Shown: positions 1 to 7,929, numbered from the stretch's first letter. The stretch is 10,872 nucleotides of DNA from an uncultured Bacteroidales bacterium (GCA_937910265.1 CALEPD010000205.1:1-10872), one strand, 5' to 3'. Notes: generated by a model from the sequence alone, not told the origin. A program made the numbers and translations.

Positions 1-2
1 AG

Positions 3-1493
3 GATGCCCTGTCTGGCAGCGTGAACAACTTTGACTGGGATGCAAACGGCAACCTGATCAAGTCCAGCTGCATCAGCGGGCCTGCCTACGACCGTCGCCT
101 GTGTTGGACCGAGGACAACCGCTTGCAGGGCTACACGGAGTATTCCGACGAGAACGGCGATATGTCGGCCTGGTACAACTACAACGCTGGTGGCGACCGT
201 AATTTTAAGATTACTTCGCCCGGCATCAATATTCGCCAAAATGCCGCAGGTCTCCGCTACAGTGCCCAACTCAGATACCCCACCCTCTACGCCTCGGCAC
301 TCATCACCGTCAACAAGGGCGGCTATACCAAGCACTACTTCGAAGGTACCAACCGTGTGTGCAGCAAGATAGGTGGTGGGTTCAGCAATATAAACCTCGA
401 TAGTATCGAAGACCGCATCCCCACCTTGGTCGAAGACTACGACCAACTGTCCGAGGGACAGCGCGAAAGCGTGGAGCGTACCTTTAGAGAATGTCTTGGC
501 ATAGGCGTGGAAATGGACGGTGCTATTGACCTCTTTGAGGTTATCGCCCACGAGGCTGGACGTGATGATTTGGAACCGGCCTTCTTCTACCACTCCGACC
601 ATCTCGGCTCTGCCGCTTACCTCACCAATGACGCAGGCCAGGTAACGCAGACTCTCAACTACCTCCCTTACGGTGAAGACTGGGTCGACATCCAGAACCA
701 CGCCGAGACCCGTTACCCCCGCCTCGGCATCTATCGCTTCAACGGCAAAGAAAAGGACTACGAGAGTGGCTTCCATTACTACGGTGCAAGGTACTACTGG
801 AGCGAGATATTGACCGAATGGCTATCCGTAGACCCGATGGCGGATAAGTATCCAAACATAAGCCCTTACCATTACTGTAGTTGGAATCCGATAAATATAC
901 TTGATCCAAATGGGAATGATGGTATAAAAATAATTGATAAACAAACGCATTCAATTACAGTGTCAGCGACATACTATGTCACATCACAACCAACATTAGG
1001 AATGCCTAATACTTCTTATTCTCCTTCTGAGATTGAATCAATGCAAAATGATATCAATAATATTTTAAACTCTCAAGGCTTTACCTATGAAATAGATGGT
1101 GAAAAATATGACGTATACTTTGATCTTAGTTTTGTCGATGCAGGAGAGGGTTGGAAAGCGGAGGGTGCTGCCGACGAAGATCCTATTGGCAATTGGTTGA
1201 CAGTATTTCCGGAAAATGCAATAAAAAAATTCACCGTTAAAGATAATGGTGATGGTACAGAATCCCATGTGGGTGGTGTAACTGAAAATAATAAAAAAAT
1301 ATACATGAATTCAAACTACGATAACATGCGTAGACGTATTCATGAAATTTTTCATACGTTGTTTTTTAATAATGACAATGCAAAAAGTGGAATTGGGAAT
1401 TACGTACCAGGTGTTGACATGCCAAACCAAAGTGATATTAATTTATTGTTAAGCAATCCTCGATTACCTGAAAAGATTGAAGGGCAAGAATAA
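3..1493 (+). CDS. RHS repeat-associated core domain protein with metallopeptidase-like C-terminal toxin tip (5' end outside window)
   Basis: The reading frame is open to the left edge, so the GTG at 21 is an internal valine and only the C-terminal part is present. Residues are counted from that codon. YD-repeat-like sequence (DWDANGNL, residues 5-12) leads to the RHS core: DHLGS at 193-197, a segment with FNGKEKDYESG and YYGARYY near 240-260, then DPMADKYP and a terminal DPNG motif at 295-298. In the RHS family this core closes the shell that encloses a variable C-terminal toxin. Here the tip is about residues 299-490, is much richer in A+T, and carries HEIFH at 441-445 followed by TLFFNND and a later PNQSD segment. 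HExxH is a zinc-peptidase signature, so a peptidase toxin is inferred. The third zinc ligand is not obvious: the metzincin position (451) is Asn, with Asp at 452. The RHS assignment is firm and the enzymatic activity tentative. The next gene is the likely immunity partner. Confidence 0.9.
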   Translation, partial: DALSGSVNNFDWDANGNLIKSSCISGPAYDRRLCWTEDNRLQGYTEYSDENGDMSAWYNYNAGGDRNFKITSPGINIRQNAAGLRYSAQLRYPTLYASALITVNKGGYTKHYFEGTNRVCSKIGGGFSNINLDSIEDRIPTLVEDYDQLSEGQRESVERTFRECLGIGVEMDGAIDLFEVIAHEAGRDDLEPAFFYHSDHLGSAAYLTNDAGQVTQTLNYLPYGEDWVDIQNHAETRYPRLGIYRFNGKEKDYESGFHYYGARYYWSEILTEWLSVDPMADKYPNISPYHYCSWNPINILDPNGNDGIKIIDKQTHSITVSATYYVTSQPTLGMPNTSYSPSEIESMQNDINNILNSQGFTYEIDGEKYDVYFDLSFVDAGEGWKAEGAADEDPIGNWLTVFPENAIKKFTVKDNGDGTESHVGGVTENNKKIYMNSNYDNMRRRIHEIFHTLFFNNDNAKSGIGNYVPGVDMPNQSDINLLLSNPRLPEKIEGQE

Positions 1494-1512
1494 ACAAAAA
1501 TTCATTAGTATT

Positions 1513-2082
1513 ATGAGAATTATGAAAAGATTGATCTTCTTTATTGGTATGATTTCCTTTTTAAGATTGAACGCACAAAATACATTGGAAATAAATGTTG
1601 ATACAGTATTTTGTGTCTCAATTCTCTATTATCAGAATAATAACTATGAACCTGAATGGTATACTTTTTTATTACCAGTGCATGAAAAATGTCATGTGAA
1701 TATATCTAATCACGACACCTTCATCAGTTCTTTAAATACCGAGGCATATCTCATTAGTGACTTATATTTTTCCTTATTCCGAATGATAAAAGCATCGTTT
1801 CCTGACAGCTCTTTATCCTTTCAAGTGGAAGTATATGAAAGTAGTTTTCTTAAATGGTATAATTATAATGAAGAAGCAAGGAACAGTACAGATTTCTACA
1901 CTAAAAATAATGAAAAGTTTAGAATATCCATTGCAAAGGTCATAGCTGTAACAAAGCATAATGTTACAGGATTCCCCTTGGCATTAAGTATAATAAAAGA
2001 TGTTGTTCCTGTTTTTATTAGTGATAATTGCATTAGGGATGATATGATGGTAATCTCAGAAACAGTTTTGTATGAGATGTGA
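1513..2082 (+). CDS. Small exported protein of unknown family, putative immunity protein for the RHS toxin tip
   Basis: I do not recognise the family. The frame can be extended back to a TTG at 1477, overlapping the RHS stop, but the ATG at 1513 (or at 1522) is preferred. From there the protein begins MRIMKRLIFF, a basic-then-hydrophobic signal peptide with probable cleavage after LNA, just before QNT. The mature protein would be about 165 residues with no further membrane segment and no lipobox Cys. It lies 19 bases after the toxin stop on the same strand and shares the tip's AT-rich composition. That arrangement is typical of immunity genes behind polymorphic toxins. If it is the immunity protein, its signal peptide implies that the toxin acts in the periplasm or at the envelope. 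A fragment of an unrelated accessory gene is possible. Existence as a gene is likely, and the role is inferred from position. Confidence 0.6.
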   Translation: MRIMKRLIFFIGMISFLRLNAQNTLEINVDTVFCVSILYYQNNNYEPEWYTFLLPVHEKCHVNISNHDTFISSLNTEAYLISDLYFSLFRMIKASFPDSSLSFQVEVYESSFLKWYNYNEEARNSTDFYTKNNEKFRISIAKVIAVTKHNVTGFPLALSIIKDVVPVFISDNCIRDDMMVISETVLYEM

Positions 2083-2109
2083 ATAGTGTAATATTAACTA
2101 TTAAATAAA

Positions 2110-2126
2110 GGCAACCTCTAAAAATT
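2110..2126 (+). repeat. Left terminal inverted repeat of the IS5-family element
   Basis: The repeat reads GGCAACCTCTAAAAATT. Against the reverse complement of the right end (GGTAGGGTCTAAAAATT) it matches at 13 of 17 positions, with every mismatch in the outer seven bases. Confidence 0.6.
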
Positions 2127-2192
2127 AAATATCTATTATTCAATAATATACAGTATGATTCTGCGTTATCTGTTGTAAAAACAGCATCACCT

Positions 2193-3236
2193 ATGAGCAA
2201 GTACAAGACCACAGGCAAACAGACCCTCTTCGATGCTGAAAACACGATACAGACCCTCTCCGAGATAGGCAATCCTTTGGAGAAACTTGACAGCGTGATA
2301 GACTTCGAGATGTTCCGCAGTCGTCTGGAGGAAGCAATGGTGAACCACAACACCAAGAGCAATGCCGGTGCGAAACGGTACGATGTGGTAATGATGTTCA
2401 AGGTGATGGTCTTGCGGCAGTACTACAACCTCAGTTATGAGCAGACGGAGTACCAGATAATAGACCGCAGCAGTTTCAAGCAATTCCTAGGACTGGCAAG
2501 CGGCGATAAGGTGCCTGATGCAAACACCATCCGCAATTTCTTCGAGGGTTTGAAAGAGGAAGGTCTTGGGGAGGCGCTTTTCCAGGACTTCGTCGATGAC
2601 CTGCTAGAAAAGGGTTTCATCTTCAATGAGGGACAGATAGTTGATGCGAGTTTTGTACTTGCACCACGCCAGCGAAACACACGCGAGGAGAACAAGAAAA
2701 TCAAGGACGGAGAGGGTGGCGACTTATGGAGCGACAAACCGAACAAGAAACGGCAGAAGGACATCGATGCCAGCTGGGCACAGAAGGGCGGCGAGGACTT
2801 CTTCGGATACAAGGTCAGCGCAAAGGTGGACGGCAAGAGCAAGTTCATCAAGAAGATTGTGGTTACAACTGCGTCGCCTCACGACTCGAAAATGTTTCCC
2901 GACCTGATGGACGAGAGCGACCGTGGACAGGTCACATTCGCGGACAGTGCGTATGTCGGTCAGGAAGAGACTCTGAAGAAATACGGGCTGAAAGACGAGA
3001 TATGCGAGAAAGGCTATCGCGGCAAACCGCTGACCGACGAACAGAGGGAAGAGAACCGCAAGAAATCCGTGATTCGCTCCCGAGTAGAGCACGTGTTCGG
3101 GTTTATGGAAGGCGCGATGCACGGGCTGACAGTACGAACAATAGGCATCGCAAGAGCCACAGCACACATCTTCCTGAAATGTCTAACGTACAATATGTTC
3201 AGGTACGGGCAATTTCTAAGAAATGGGATAAGATAA
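2193..3236 (+). CDS. IS5-family DDE transposase
   Basis: This 347-residue enzyme would cut and rejoin the ends of its own insertion sequence. The N-terminal part (about 45-125, with RYDVVMMFKVMVLRQYYNLS and later PDANTIRNFF) resembles the IS5/InsH N-terminal domain, which pairs with a DDE_Tnp_1-type nuclease core. Candidate catalytic acids are D151 in IVDASF, D251 in FADSAY and E299 in RVEHVFGF. The frame has no stop or shift, so the enzyme is probably intact. A small hairpin, CTGTT at 2170-2174 and AACAG at 2180-2184, ends eight bases before the ATG. It might limit translation from read-through transcripts, as seen in some insertion sequences, but is short enough to be chance. Base composition is richer in G+C than the neighbouring toxin tip and immunity gene, which fits separate arrival. 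Confidence 0.93.
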   Translation: MSKYKTTGKQTLFDAENTIQTLSEIGNPLEKLDSVIDFEMFRSRLEEAMVNHNTKSNAGAKRYDVVMMFKVMVLRQYYNLSYEQTEYQIIDRSSFKQFLGLASGDKVPDANTIRNFFEGLKEEGLGEALFQDFVDDLLEKGFIFNEGQIVDASFVLAPRQRNTREENKKIKDGEGGDLWSDKPNKKRQKDIDASWAQKGGEDFFGYKVSAKVDGKSKFIKKIVVTTASPHDSKMFPDLMDESDRGQVTFADSAYVGQEETLKKYGLKDEICEKGYRGKPLTDEQREENRKKSVIRSRVEHVFGFMEGAMHGLTVRTIGIARATAHIFLKCLTYNMFRYGQFLRNGIR

Positions 3237-3415
3237 CTGATTAATCAACCATAGACAACAGAAAGAGGGATGACAATATGTAGAATATCCTGAAAAATAA
3301 ACAAAGACGAGGTTAGCAACGCTGTTTTGTGCCTCTGTACACTTTGCAAATAACGAAAAAGTCTGGCGAAGCGGTTAATTAGGCTCTCCGCCTAAGCCGG
3401 AAAACAAAAATAATC

Positions 3416-3432
3416 AATTTTTAGACCCTACC
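3416..3432 (-). repeat. Right terminal inverted repeat of the IS5-family element
   Basis: The plus strand reads AATTTTTAGACCCTACC. Its reverse complement pairs with the left repeat across the inner ten bases without mismatch. It lies about 180 bases beyond the transposase stop, a longer trailing non-coding stretch than compact IS5 elements usually have. Confidence 0.55.
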
Positions 3433-3470
3433 TGTAATGTGTTGAAATATATCGAGAAATATTATTTTAG

Positions 3471-4535
3471 ATGATTGGGAAAAACAGATGCCGTTGTGTT
3501 ATGCGTGGATTAATAATGTTTTTAATGTTGGCAATGGTTGCTTTGCAACCCGTCAAGTCTCAGGTCACCACTCATCGTCTGGTGTTCTGGAATGTTGAAA
3601 ATTATTTCGATACACGCAACGACAGCCTTGTCAACGATGACTCGTTCACCCCTTCGGGCATGAACAGGTGGTCCCGCAACCGGTTCGATAAAAAACGAAA
3701 CAATATCTTCAAAACATTGGTTGCCGTTGCCACCTATGGCCAAACTTCCGATTCGGTGCCACTAAACCATTGTATGCCTCTGGTTGTAGGATTGTGTGAG
3801 GTCGAAAACAAGTATGTGCTTGACGAACTCTGTTACGCTACACCGTTGCGCCGATTTGGTTACAAGTATGTTCATTTCGATTCACCCGACCAGCGCGGGG
3901 TCGATTGTGCGCTGCTTTACCGCGAACATTTGTTTCGTCCGTTTCTCACGCAGCCGTTGTTTGTCTCTGACACATCATCAACTTCGTCCGATCAGTATTT
4001 CACCCGCGACATCCTTCTTGTTGGCGGTGCTTTGCCAAACGGCGATACGCTCTTTGTTTTGGTGAATCACTGGCCCTCGAAATTGGGTGGGGCGGCAGCT
4101 GTCAACCGGCGTTTGCGCGTGGCCGACAGTCTGTACTCATGTATGCAGCGCCTCTGTCAGCAATATCCACATGCCCTCGTTGTGGCGATGGGCGACTTCA
4201 ATGCCGAAGCTGTCGACCAACCAGTTGCTCAAGGCTTGCGTTTTGCACAATCCAATGTCAATCCATTGGGATTTGTGAATTTGATGCACGGCAAAAGCGG
4301 TCCCCAATGCTCCTATAAGTACCGTGACCAATGGTCGTGCATCGACCAACTCATGGTGCGTATTCCTCACGGTATTGCTTGTGGCATAGGCAAATCGGGC
4401 GTTGCAGCACTCGATTTCCTTCTGACCGACGACATGCGTTATCTTGGAGTCAAACCCTTCCGTACCTATTCCGGCTACCGTTATATCGGCGGCTACAGCG
4501 ACCATCTTCCCGTTTTTGTCGATTTGCTGTATTAA
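3471..4535 (+). CDS. Exported endonuclease/exonuclease/phosphatase (EEP) family protein
   Basis: The protein belongs to the EEP (DNase I-like) fold, whose members are metal-dependent phosphodiesterases acting on nucleic acids or phospho-lipids; the substrate here is unknown. Family motifs appear in order: FWNVEN at 39-44, GLCEVEN at 107-113 with E110 as likely metal ligand, VNHWPS with H200, GDFN at 241-244, and SDH at 343-345 near the C-terminus with H345 as catalytic His. The set is complete, so the enzyme is probably active. A hydrophobic N-terminus (MRGLIMFLML to KSQ) looks like a signal peptide, so it should act in the periplasm or outside. The first ATG is at 3471, but M11 at 3501 gives a cleaner signal peptide without the preceding RCRC stretch and may be the true start. 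The IS right end lies only about 38 bases upstream, so a native promoter may have been displaced. Confidence 0.88.
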   Translation: MIGKNRCRCVMRGLIMFLMLAMVALQPVKSQVTTHRLVFWNVENYFDTRNDSLVNDDSFTPSGMNRWSRNRFDKKRNNIFKTLVAVATYGQTSDSVPLNHCMPLVVGLCEVENKYVLDELCYATPLRRFGYKYVHFDSPDQRGVDCALLYREHLFRPFLTQPLFVSDTSSTSSDQYFTRDILLVGGALPNGDTLFVLVNHWPSKLGGAAAVNRRLRVADSLYSCMQRLCQQYPHALVVAMGDFNAEAVDQPVAQGLRFAQSNVNPLGFVNLMHGKSGPQCSYKYRDQWSCIDQLMVRIPHGIACGIGKSGVAALDFLLTDDMRYLGVKPFRTYSGYRYIGGYSDHLPVFVDLLY

Positions 4536-4591
4536 CTGCCGATGGCGGCACGGTGCAGTCAATGTACCATGACAAGGCTTCGCTTTGTGCT

Positions 4592-4619
4592 AAAAAATAT
4601 CCCGTTTGGATAATTTTTT
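4592..4619 (+). terminator. Candidate rho-independent terminator behind the EEP gene
   Basis: TATCC (4598-4602) and GGATA (4608-4612) form a stem with a five-base loop, preceded by six A and followed, after one A, by six T. The symmetry would allow function in both directions. The stem has few G-C pairs, so it is weak. It starts 57 bases past the EEP stop and about 100 bases before the protease gene, which fits a transcript boundary. Confidence 0.4.
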
Positions 4620-4718
4620 GATTTTATATCGTTATTTAATATGTGTTCTATAAATTAATATTATGCTATTTGTAGGAACATTTTATGAAAAACACCTTTT
4701 TACACTAATTTTGTTGAT

Positions 4719-6353
4719 ATGAAACGTATATACTTTGCACTGCTTTTTCTCTTGGTTTCCTTTTCGGCCCAATCACAGTCAGACCGCAGTTTTGAAATCT
4801 ATAAGAATCTGGAAATATTCTCGAATGTTTACCGCAATCTGAATCTATATTATGTCGATGATGTCGATCCCGGCAAAACCATGAAGGTGGCTATCGATGC
4901 CATGCTTGCCTCGCTCGACCCCTATACCAACTATTATCCCGAAAGCGATATGGAGGACGTGAAGATGCAATTGCTTGGACAGTATGGCGGTATCGGCTCC
5001 CTGATTCATCAGGACGGTGGTAAAATTTATATCGCTCAACCCTACGAAGGCTTGCCCGCCGATAAGGCCGGCTTGAAGGCTGGCGACCGTATCGTGGCCG
5101 TAAATGGTGAATCAACCGAGGGTAAAACCAATGCCGATGTCAGCAGCGCCATGCGTGGACAGGCAGGTACCGAGGTGACTCTCAAGCTCGAACGCAACGG
5201 TAAAGAATTTGAAAAAGTTATTGTCCGTCAGGAAATTAAACTGCCCAATGTCCCCTATAGCGGTATGGTTGACGGCAACGTGGGTTATATCAAACTCAAC
5301 GAATTTACGCAGGGTGCCGCTAAGAATGTCCGTGAGGCATTCCGCAAACTCAAAATGCACAATCCCGAAATGTCGGGCATCATACTCGATCTCCGCGGCA
5401 ATGGTGGCGGTTTGATGAACGAGGCTGTCGATATCGTCAATATCTTTGTCAAGAAGGGTGAGCTGATTGTCGAGACCAAAGGCAAGGTGGCCGAACGCAA
5501 TGTGCGCAGCTACACCACACAGGCTCCCGATGATGTCGAAATCCCGGTAGTTGTGTTGATTGATGGCTATAGCGCTTCAGCCAGCGAAATTGTAAGCGGC
5601 AGTATGCAGGATCTCGACCGTGCCGTTGTCATGGGTCACAGGTCTTATGGCAAGGGTTTGGTACAGAATGTGCTTCCAATGGCCTACAACAACCAGATGA
5701 AGATTACCGTGTCGAAATACTATATACCCAGCGGACGGTGTATCCAAGCCATCGATTACTCGCATCGCGATGCCAACGGCAAGGCCAATCGTGTACCCGA
5801 TTCACTCAAAACAGCTTTTAAGACCCGCGCGGGAAGAACTGTTTACGATGGCTTCGGAATTGAACCCGATGTCGAAACCAAGGTGGAATACATGTCTAAT
5901 GTTGCGGTATCATTGATGCAGAAATTCCATGTTTTCAACTATGCCACTCAATTTGCCGAAAAGCACAAAACCATTCCCGCTCCCTCCGAGTTCGAGATAA
6001 CTGACGAAATCTACAACGACTTTGTCAACTATCTTTCCGATAAGGATTACAGCTATTCCTCCGCTACCGAGAAAATATTGGCCGACATGCGTAAGGTGGC
6101 CGAGGAAGAACAATACCTCGATGCTGTGGGGGCCGATATCGACGCATTGCAGGAAAAACTCAAACACGACAAGAAGTCGGATTTGACCAAATACCGTGAT
6201 GAGATAAGCGAGATGCTGAAAAGCGAAATCTTGCTCCGTTACTACTACCAGAAGGGCATGATGGAAGGTATGCTTGACAGCGATCCTGAAGTAAAGGAGG
6301 CTGTCAATTTGCTCAACGATAAGGACCGTTACAATAAGATTCTTTCCAAATAA
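4719..6353 (+). CDS. S41 family C-terminal processing peptidase with PDZ domain (CtpA/Prc type)
   Basis: This is a periplasmic or envelope serine protease of the tail-specific protease family, which trims or degrades exported proteins from their C-termini. Residues 1-19 are a signal peptide (MKRIYFALLFLL, ending SAQSQ). A helical N-terminal segment leads to a PDZ domain at about 87-170, including GGIG and GLKAGDRIVAVNG, that binds substrate tails. The S41 core follows at about 185-385. The Ser-Lys dyad is visible as S287 in YSASASE and K312 in SYGKG, 25 residues apart, as in E. coli Prc (S430/K455). LDLRGNGGG lies between the PDZ domain and the dyad. The final 140 residues are charged and probably helical. 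At 544 residues it has normal length for Bacteroidetes members. It starts an apparent operon, with the next gene 11 bases downstream. The substrate is unknown. Confidence 0.95.
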   Translation: MKRIYFALLFLLVSFSAQSQSDRSFEIYKNLEIFSNVYRNLNLYYVDDVDPGKTMKVAIDAMLASLDPYTNYYPESDMEDVKMQLLGQYGGIGSLIHQDGGKIYIAQPYEGLPADKAGLKAGDRIVAVNGESTEGKTNADVSSAMRGQAGTEVTLKLERNGKEFEKVIVRQEIKLPNVPYSGMVDGNVGYIKLNEFTQGAAKNVREAFRKLKMHNPEMSGIILDLRGNGGGLMNEAVDIVNIFVKKGELIVETKGKVAERNVRSYTTQAPDDVEIPVVVLIDGYSASASEIVSGSMQDLDRAVVMGHRSYGKGLVQNVLPMAYNNQMKITVSKYYIPSGRCIQAIDYSHRDANGKANRVPDSLKTAFKTRAGRTVYDGFGIEPDVETKVEYMSNVAVSLMQKFHVFNYATQFAEKHKTIPAPSEFEITDEIYNDFVNYLSDKDYSYSSATEKILADMRKVAEEEQYLDAVGADIDALQEKLKHDKKSDLTKYRDEISEMLKSEILLRYYYQKGMMEGMLDSDPEVKEAVNLLNDKDRYNKILSK

Positions 6354-6364
6354 TCTTCAGGTCG

Positions 6365-7909
6365 ATGCGACAGCGTATTCACCGCTCTGTTTATCTGTTT
6401 CTGCTTGCTCTCTTGGCAGTAGCTATGACCACTTCAGTGTTCTTGATGAACCTGGTGTGGGTGCTGTTGCTCGTCAACTGGATTGCCGAATGGAATTGGA
6501 AGGGAAAAGTTTCCGGATTCTGCAACAATACCTTTTTGCATGCCATCCTGGTGCTGATGGCTGTACATCTGATTTGGATCTTTGTTGGAGACAATTGGGC
6601 GGAGGGATTCGACGACTTGCGTCGCAAATTGCCGCTCCTGGTCATCCCTGTGGTCATGCTCACTTCGCCGGCACTTTCACGCAACGAACGTTCTTCTGTA
6701 TTGGGTGTTTATGTTTTTACCGTTTTGGTGGTCTCTTTCATCGGATTGGGACGTTACCTCACCATTCCCGATTTGCCTTACCGCGAAATTGTGCCCTACA
6801 TTTCGCACATCCGCTTTGGCTTGAATGTCTGTCTTTCTATAGTTCTGTTGCTTTTTGTTGCAACCAGAGCTACGAGGGCGGTGCGTTTGCTTGTCGTGCT
6901 TGCTATATTGTGGCTTCTTGTGTTTCTCATGCTTATCCAGTCCTACACATCGTTCATCATTTTGGTGTGCGTGACGGTTGCGCTGCTGTTCCTTTCATGG
7001 AAAAGACTCGCACCTCTGTCGCGTACACTTGTGGTATCGGTGCTTTTGCTGCTTACGTTGTCGCTGTCGGGTTGCTTCGGCAAATTGGTTTACGATTACT
7101 ACAATATGTCTCCGTTGGCAACCCAGCCGCTCAAAACATGCACGGTTAATGGCAATCCTTATTCCCATGCCCGTGACGGATTTGTCGAGAATGGTAACTA
7201 TGTCAACGACTATGTGTGCGAGGAGGAATTGCGTGCCGAATGGCCCAAACACAGTGCTGTTCACCTCGACTCCATTACCCCTGTGGGCTATACCGTCTAT
7301 CCCGCTTTGATTCGTTATCTCAATGCCAATGGATTGACAAAGGACAGTGTGGGCGTGTCGCTCCTTTCCGAATCGGATATAGCTGCCATCGAGCGTGGTG
7401 TGGGCAATCCCGTTTATCTGCACCAGGGTAGTCCCCGTAAAATGGTTTATACTTTACTATTCGAATACGAGAATTTCCGCCACTACAACAGCGTGCGCAA
7501 TTTCTCAATGTTGCAGCGTTTCGAACTGTGGCGCAACGCACTTGCCACCAGTGCCTCCCATCTCTTGTTGGGTGTGGGCACAGGCGATGTTGTCGAGGCC
7601 ACCCAGGCTACTATGAAACAGCGTGGCTCGCCATTGTTCGGCTACGAAAAATATCCGCATAGTCAGTATCTCTCGCTGTTGGTAACATTTGGCATCGTGG
7701 GGACGCTCCTCATTATATTCTTTTTTGTAAGGGCGTGGCGTACCTCCCCATGTGCAAAATCGCTATTGTTTGTCTCTTTTTCAACTATCTTTCTGGTATC
7801 CTGTCTTAGTGAGGATACCCTGCAGACCTTGGCTGGAGTTGTGTTCTTTGCGATGTTTTATTCAATCTTCTCACGGCCATGCCTCGACGACAGTCAGGGC
7901 ATTGGGTAA
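6365..7909 (+). CDS. O-antigen ligase/polymerase family membrane protein (WaaL/Wzy-like)
   Basis: This is a polytopic inner-membrane protein, 514 residues. Repeated hydrophobic segments run from residue 8 to about 240, a soluble region covers about 240-430, and two or three more segments occupy about 435-505. The family moves lipid-linked glycan onto lipid A-core or another acceptor, or polymerises glycan repeats, on the periplasmic face. Supporting signs are the arginine-rich DDLRRKLP loop near 80, SYTSF in a later membrane segment, and HSQYL at 432-436 just before a membrane helix, matching the H-x-x-Y signature of the Wzy_C region. The soluble part contains ENGNYV and CEEEL, which I recall from Bacteroidales homologues. 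Ligase and polymerase cannot be told apart from sequence. No other glycan-assembly gene is nearby; it sits between two proteases with gaps of 11 and 20 bases, so it is probably co-transcribed with them. Confidence 0.85.
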   Translation: MRQRIHRSVYLFLLALLAVAMTTSVFLMNLVWVLLLVNWIAEWNWKGKVSGFCNNTFLHAILVLMAVHLIWIFVGDNWAEGFDDLRRKLPLLVIPVVMLTSPALSRNERSSVLGVYVFTVLVVSFIGLGRYLTIPDLPYREIVPYISHIRFGLNVCLSIVLLLFVATRATRAVRLLVVLAILWLLVFLMLIQSYTSFIILVCVTVALLFLSWKRLAPLSRTLVVSVLLLLTLSLSGCFGKLVYDYYNMSPLATQPLKTCTVNGNPYSHARDGFVENGNYVNDYVCEEELRAEWPKHSAVHLDSITPVGYTVYPALIRYLNANGLTKDSVGVSLLSESDIAAIERGVGNPVYLHQGSPRKMVYTLLFEYENFRHYNSVRNFSMLQRFELWRNALATSASHLLLGVGTGDVVEATQATMKQRGSPLFGYEKYPHSQYLSLLVTFGIVGTLLIIFFFVRAWRTSPCAKSLLFVSFSTIFLVSCLSEDTLQTLAGVVFFAMFYSIFSRPCLDDSQGIG

Positions 7910-7929
7910 ATCATTTATAATGTGGCAAT

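Larger units (their letters stand above)
2110..3432 (+). mobile_element. IS5-family insertion sequence, about 1.32 kb
   Basis: The element consists of one full-length DDE transposase gene flanked by imperfect inverted repeats at 2110-2126 and 3416-3432. The inner ten bases (TCTAAAAATT) match perfectly, while the outer seven match at only three positions. Total length suits IS5-family elements. Exact outer ends are uncertain. If the ends are moved out by three bases to 2107 and 3435, a 3-base AAT is found on both sides (2104-2106 and 3436-3438), but so short a repeat in AT-rich DNA could be chance. The roughly 180 bases between the transposase stop and the right repeat hold no gene that I can support. 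The IS lies about 25 bases after the putative immunity gene and about 38 bases before the next start codon, so it interrupts neither. Confidence 0.75.

Noticed and set aside
21..23. GTG at 21 as a real start for the RHS gene
   Set aside because: The frame stays open to the left edge with RHS-like residues (DALSGS) and the protein begins in the middle of a YD-type repeat, so the gene starts outside the window.
2724..3244. Long open frames on both strands inside the transposase gene (for example 2726-3244 plus and 2724-3167 minus)
   Set aside because: They are shadows of the G+C-richer transposase, rich in Arg and Ser without recognisable motifs, while the main frame has a complete DDE core.
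3238..3247. Perfect palindrome TGATTAATCA directly after the transposase stop
   Set aside because: At ten bases in an AT-rich stretch it is expected by chance, and no partner site was seen elsewhere in the window.
3338..3347. TACACTTTGC as a possible promoter element inside the IS right end
   Set aside because: It has one base too many between TA and TTTG, and the upstream TTTG is only eight bases away.
3379..3395. Hairpin TTAGGC-TCTCC-GCCTAA in the IS right part
   Set aside because: It is a six-base stem without a following T run, so not a terminator, and could arise by chance. It gives no support for a separate RNA.
4537..4550. Hairpin TGCCG-ATGG-CGGCA just after the EEP stop
   Set aside because: The stem is only five bases with no T run after it. 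The hairpin at 4592-4619 is the better terminator candidate.
4706..4714. TAATTTTGT, a match to the Bacteroidetes -7 element, just before the S41 protease start
   Set aside because: It ends only four bases before the ATG, which would give an almost leaderless transcript, and no TTTG lies at the expected 19-21 base spacing upstream (the nearest is 33 bases away).
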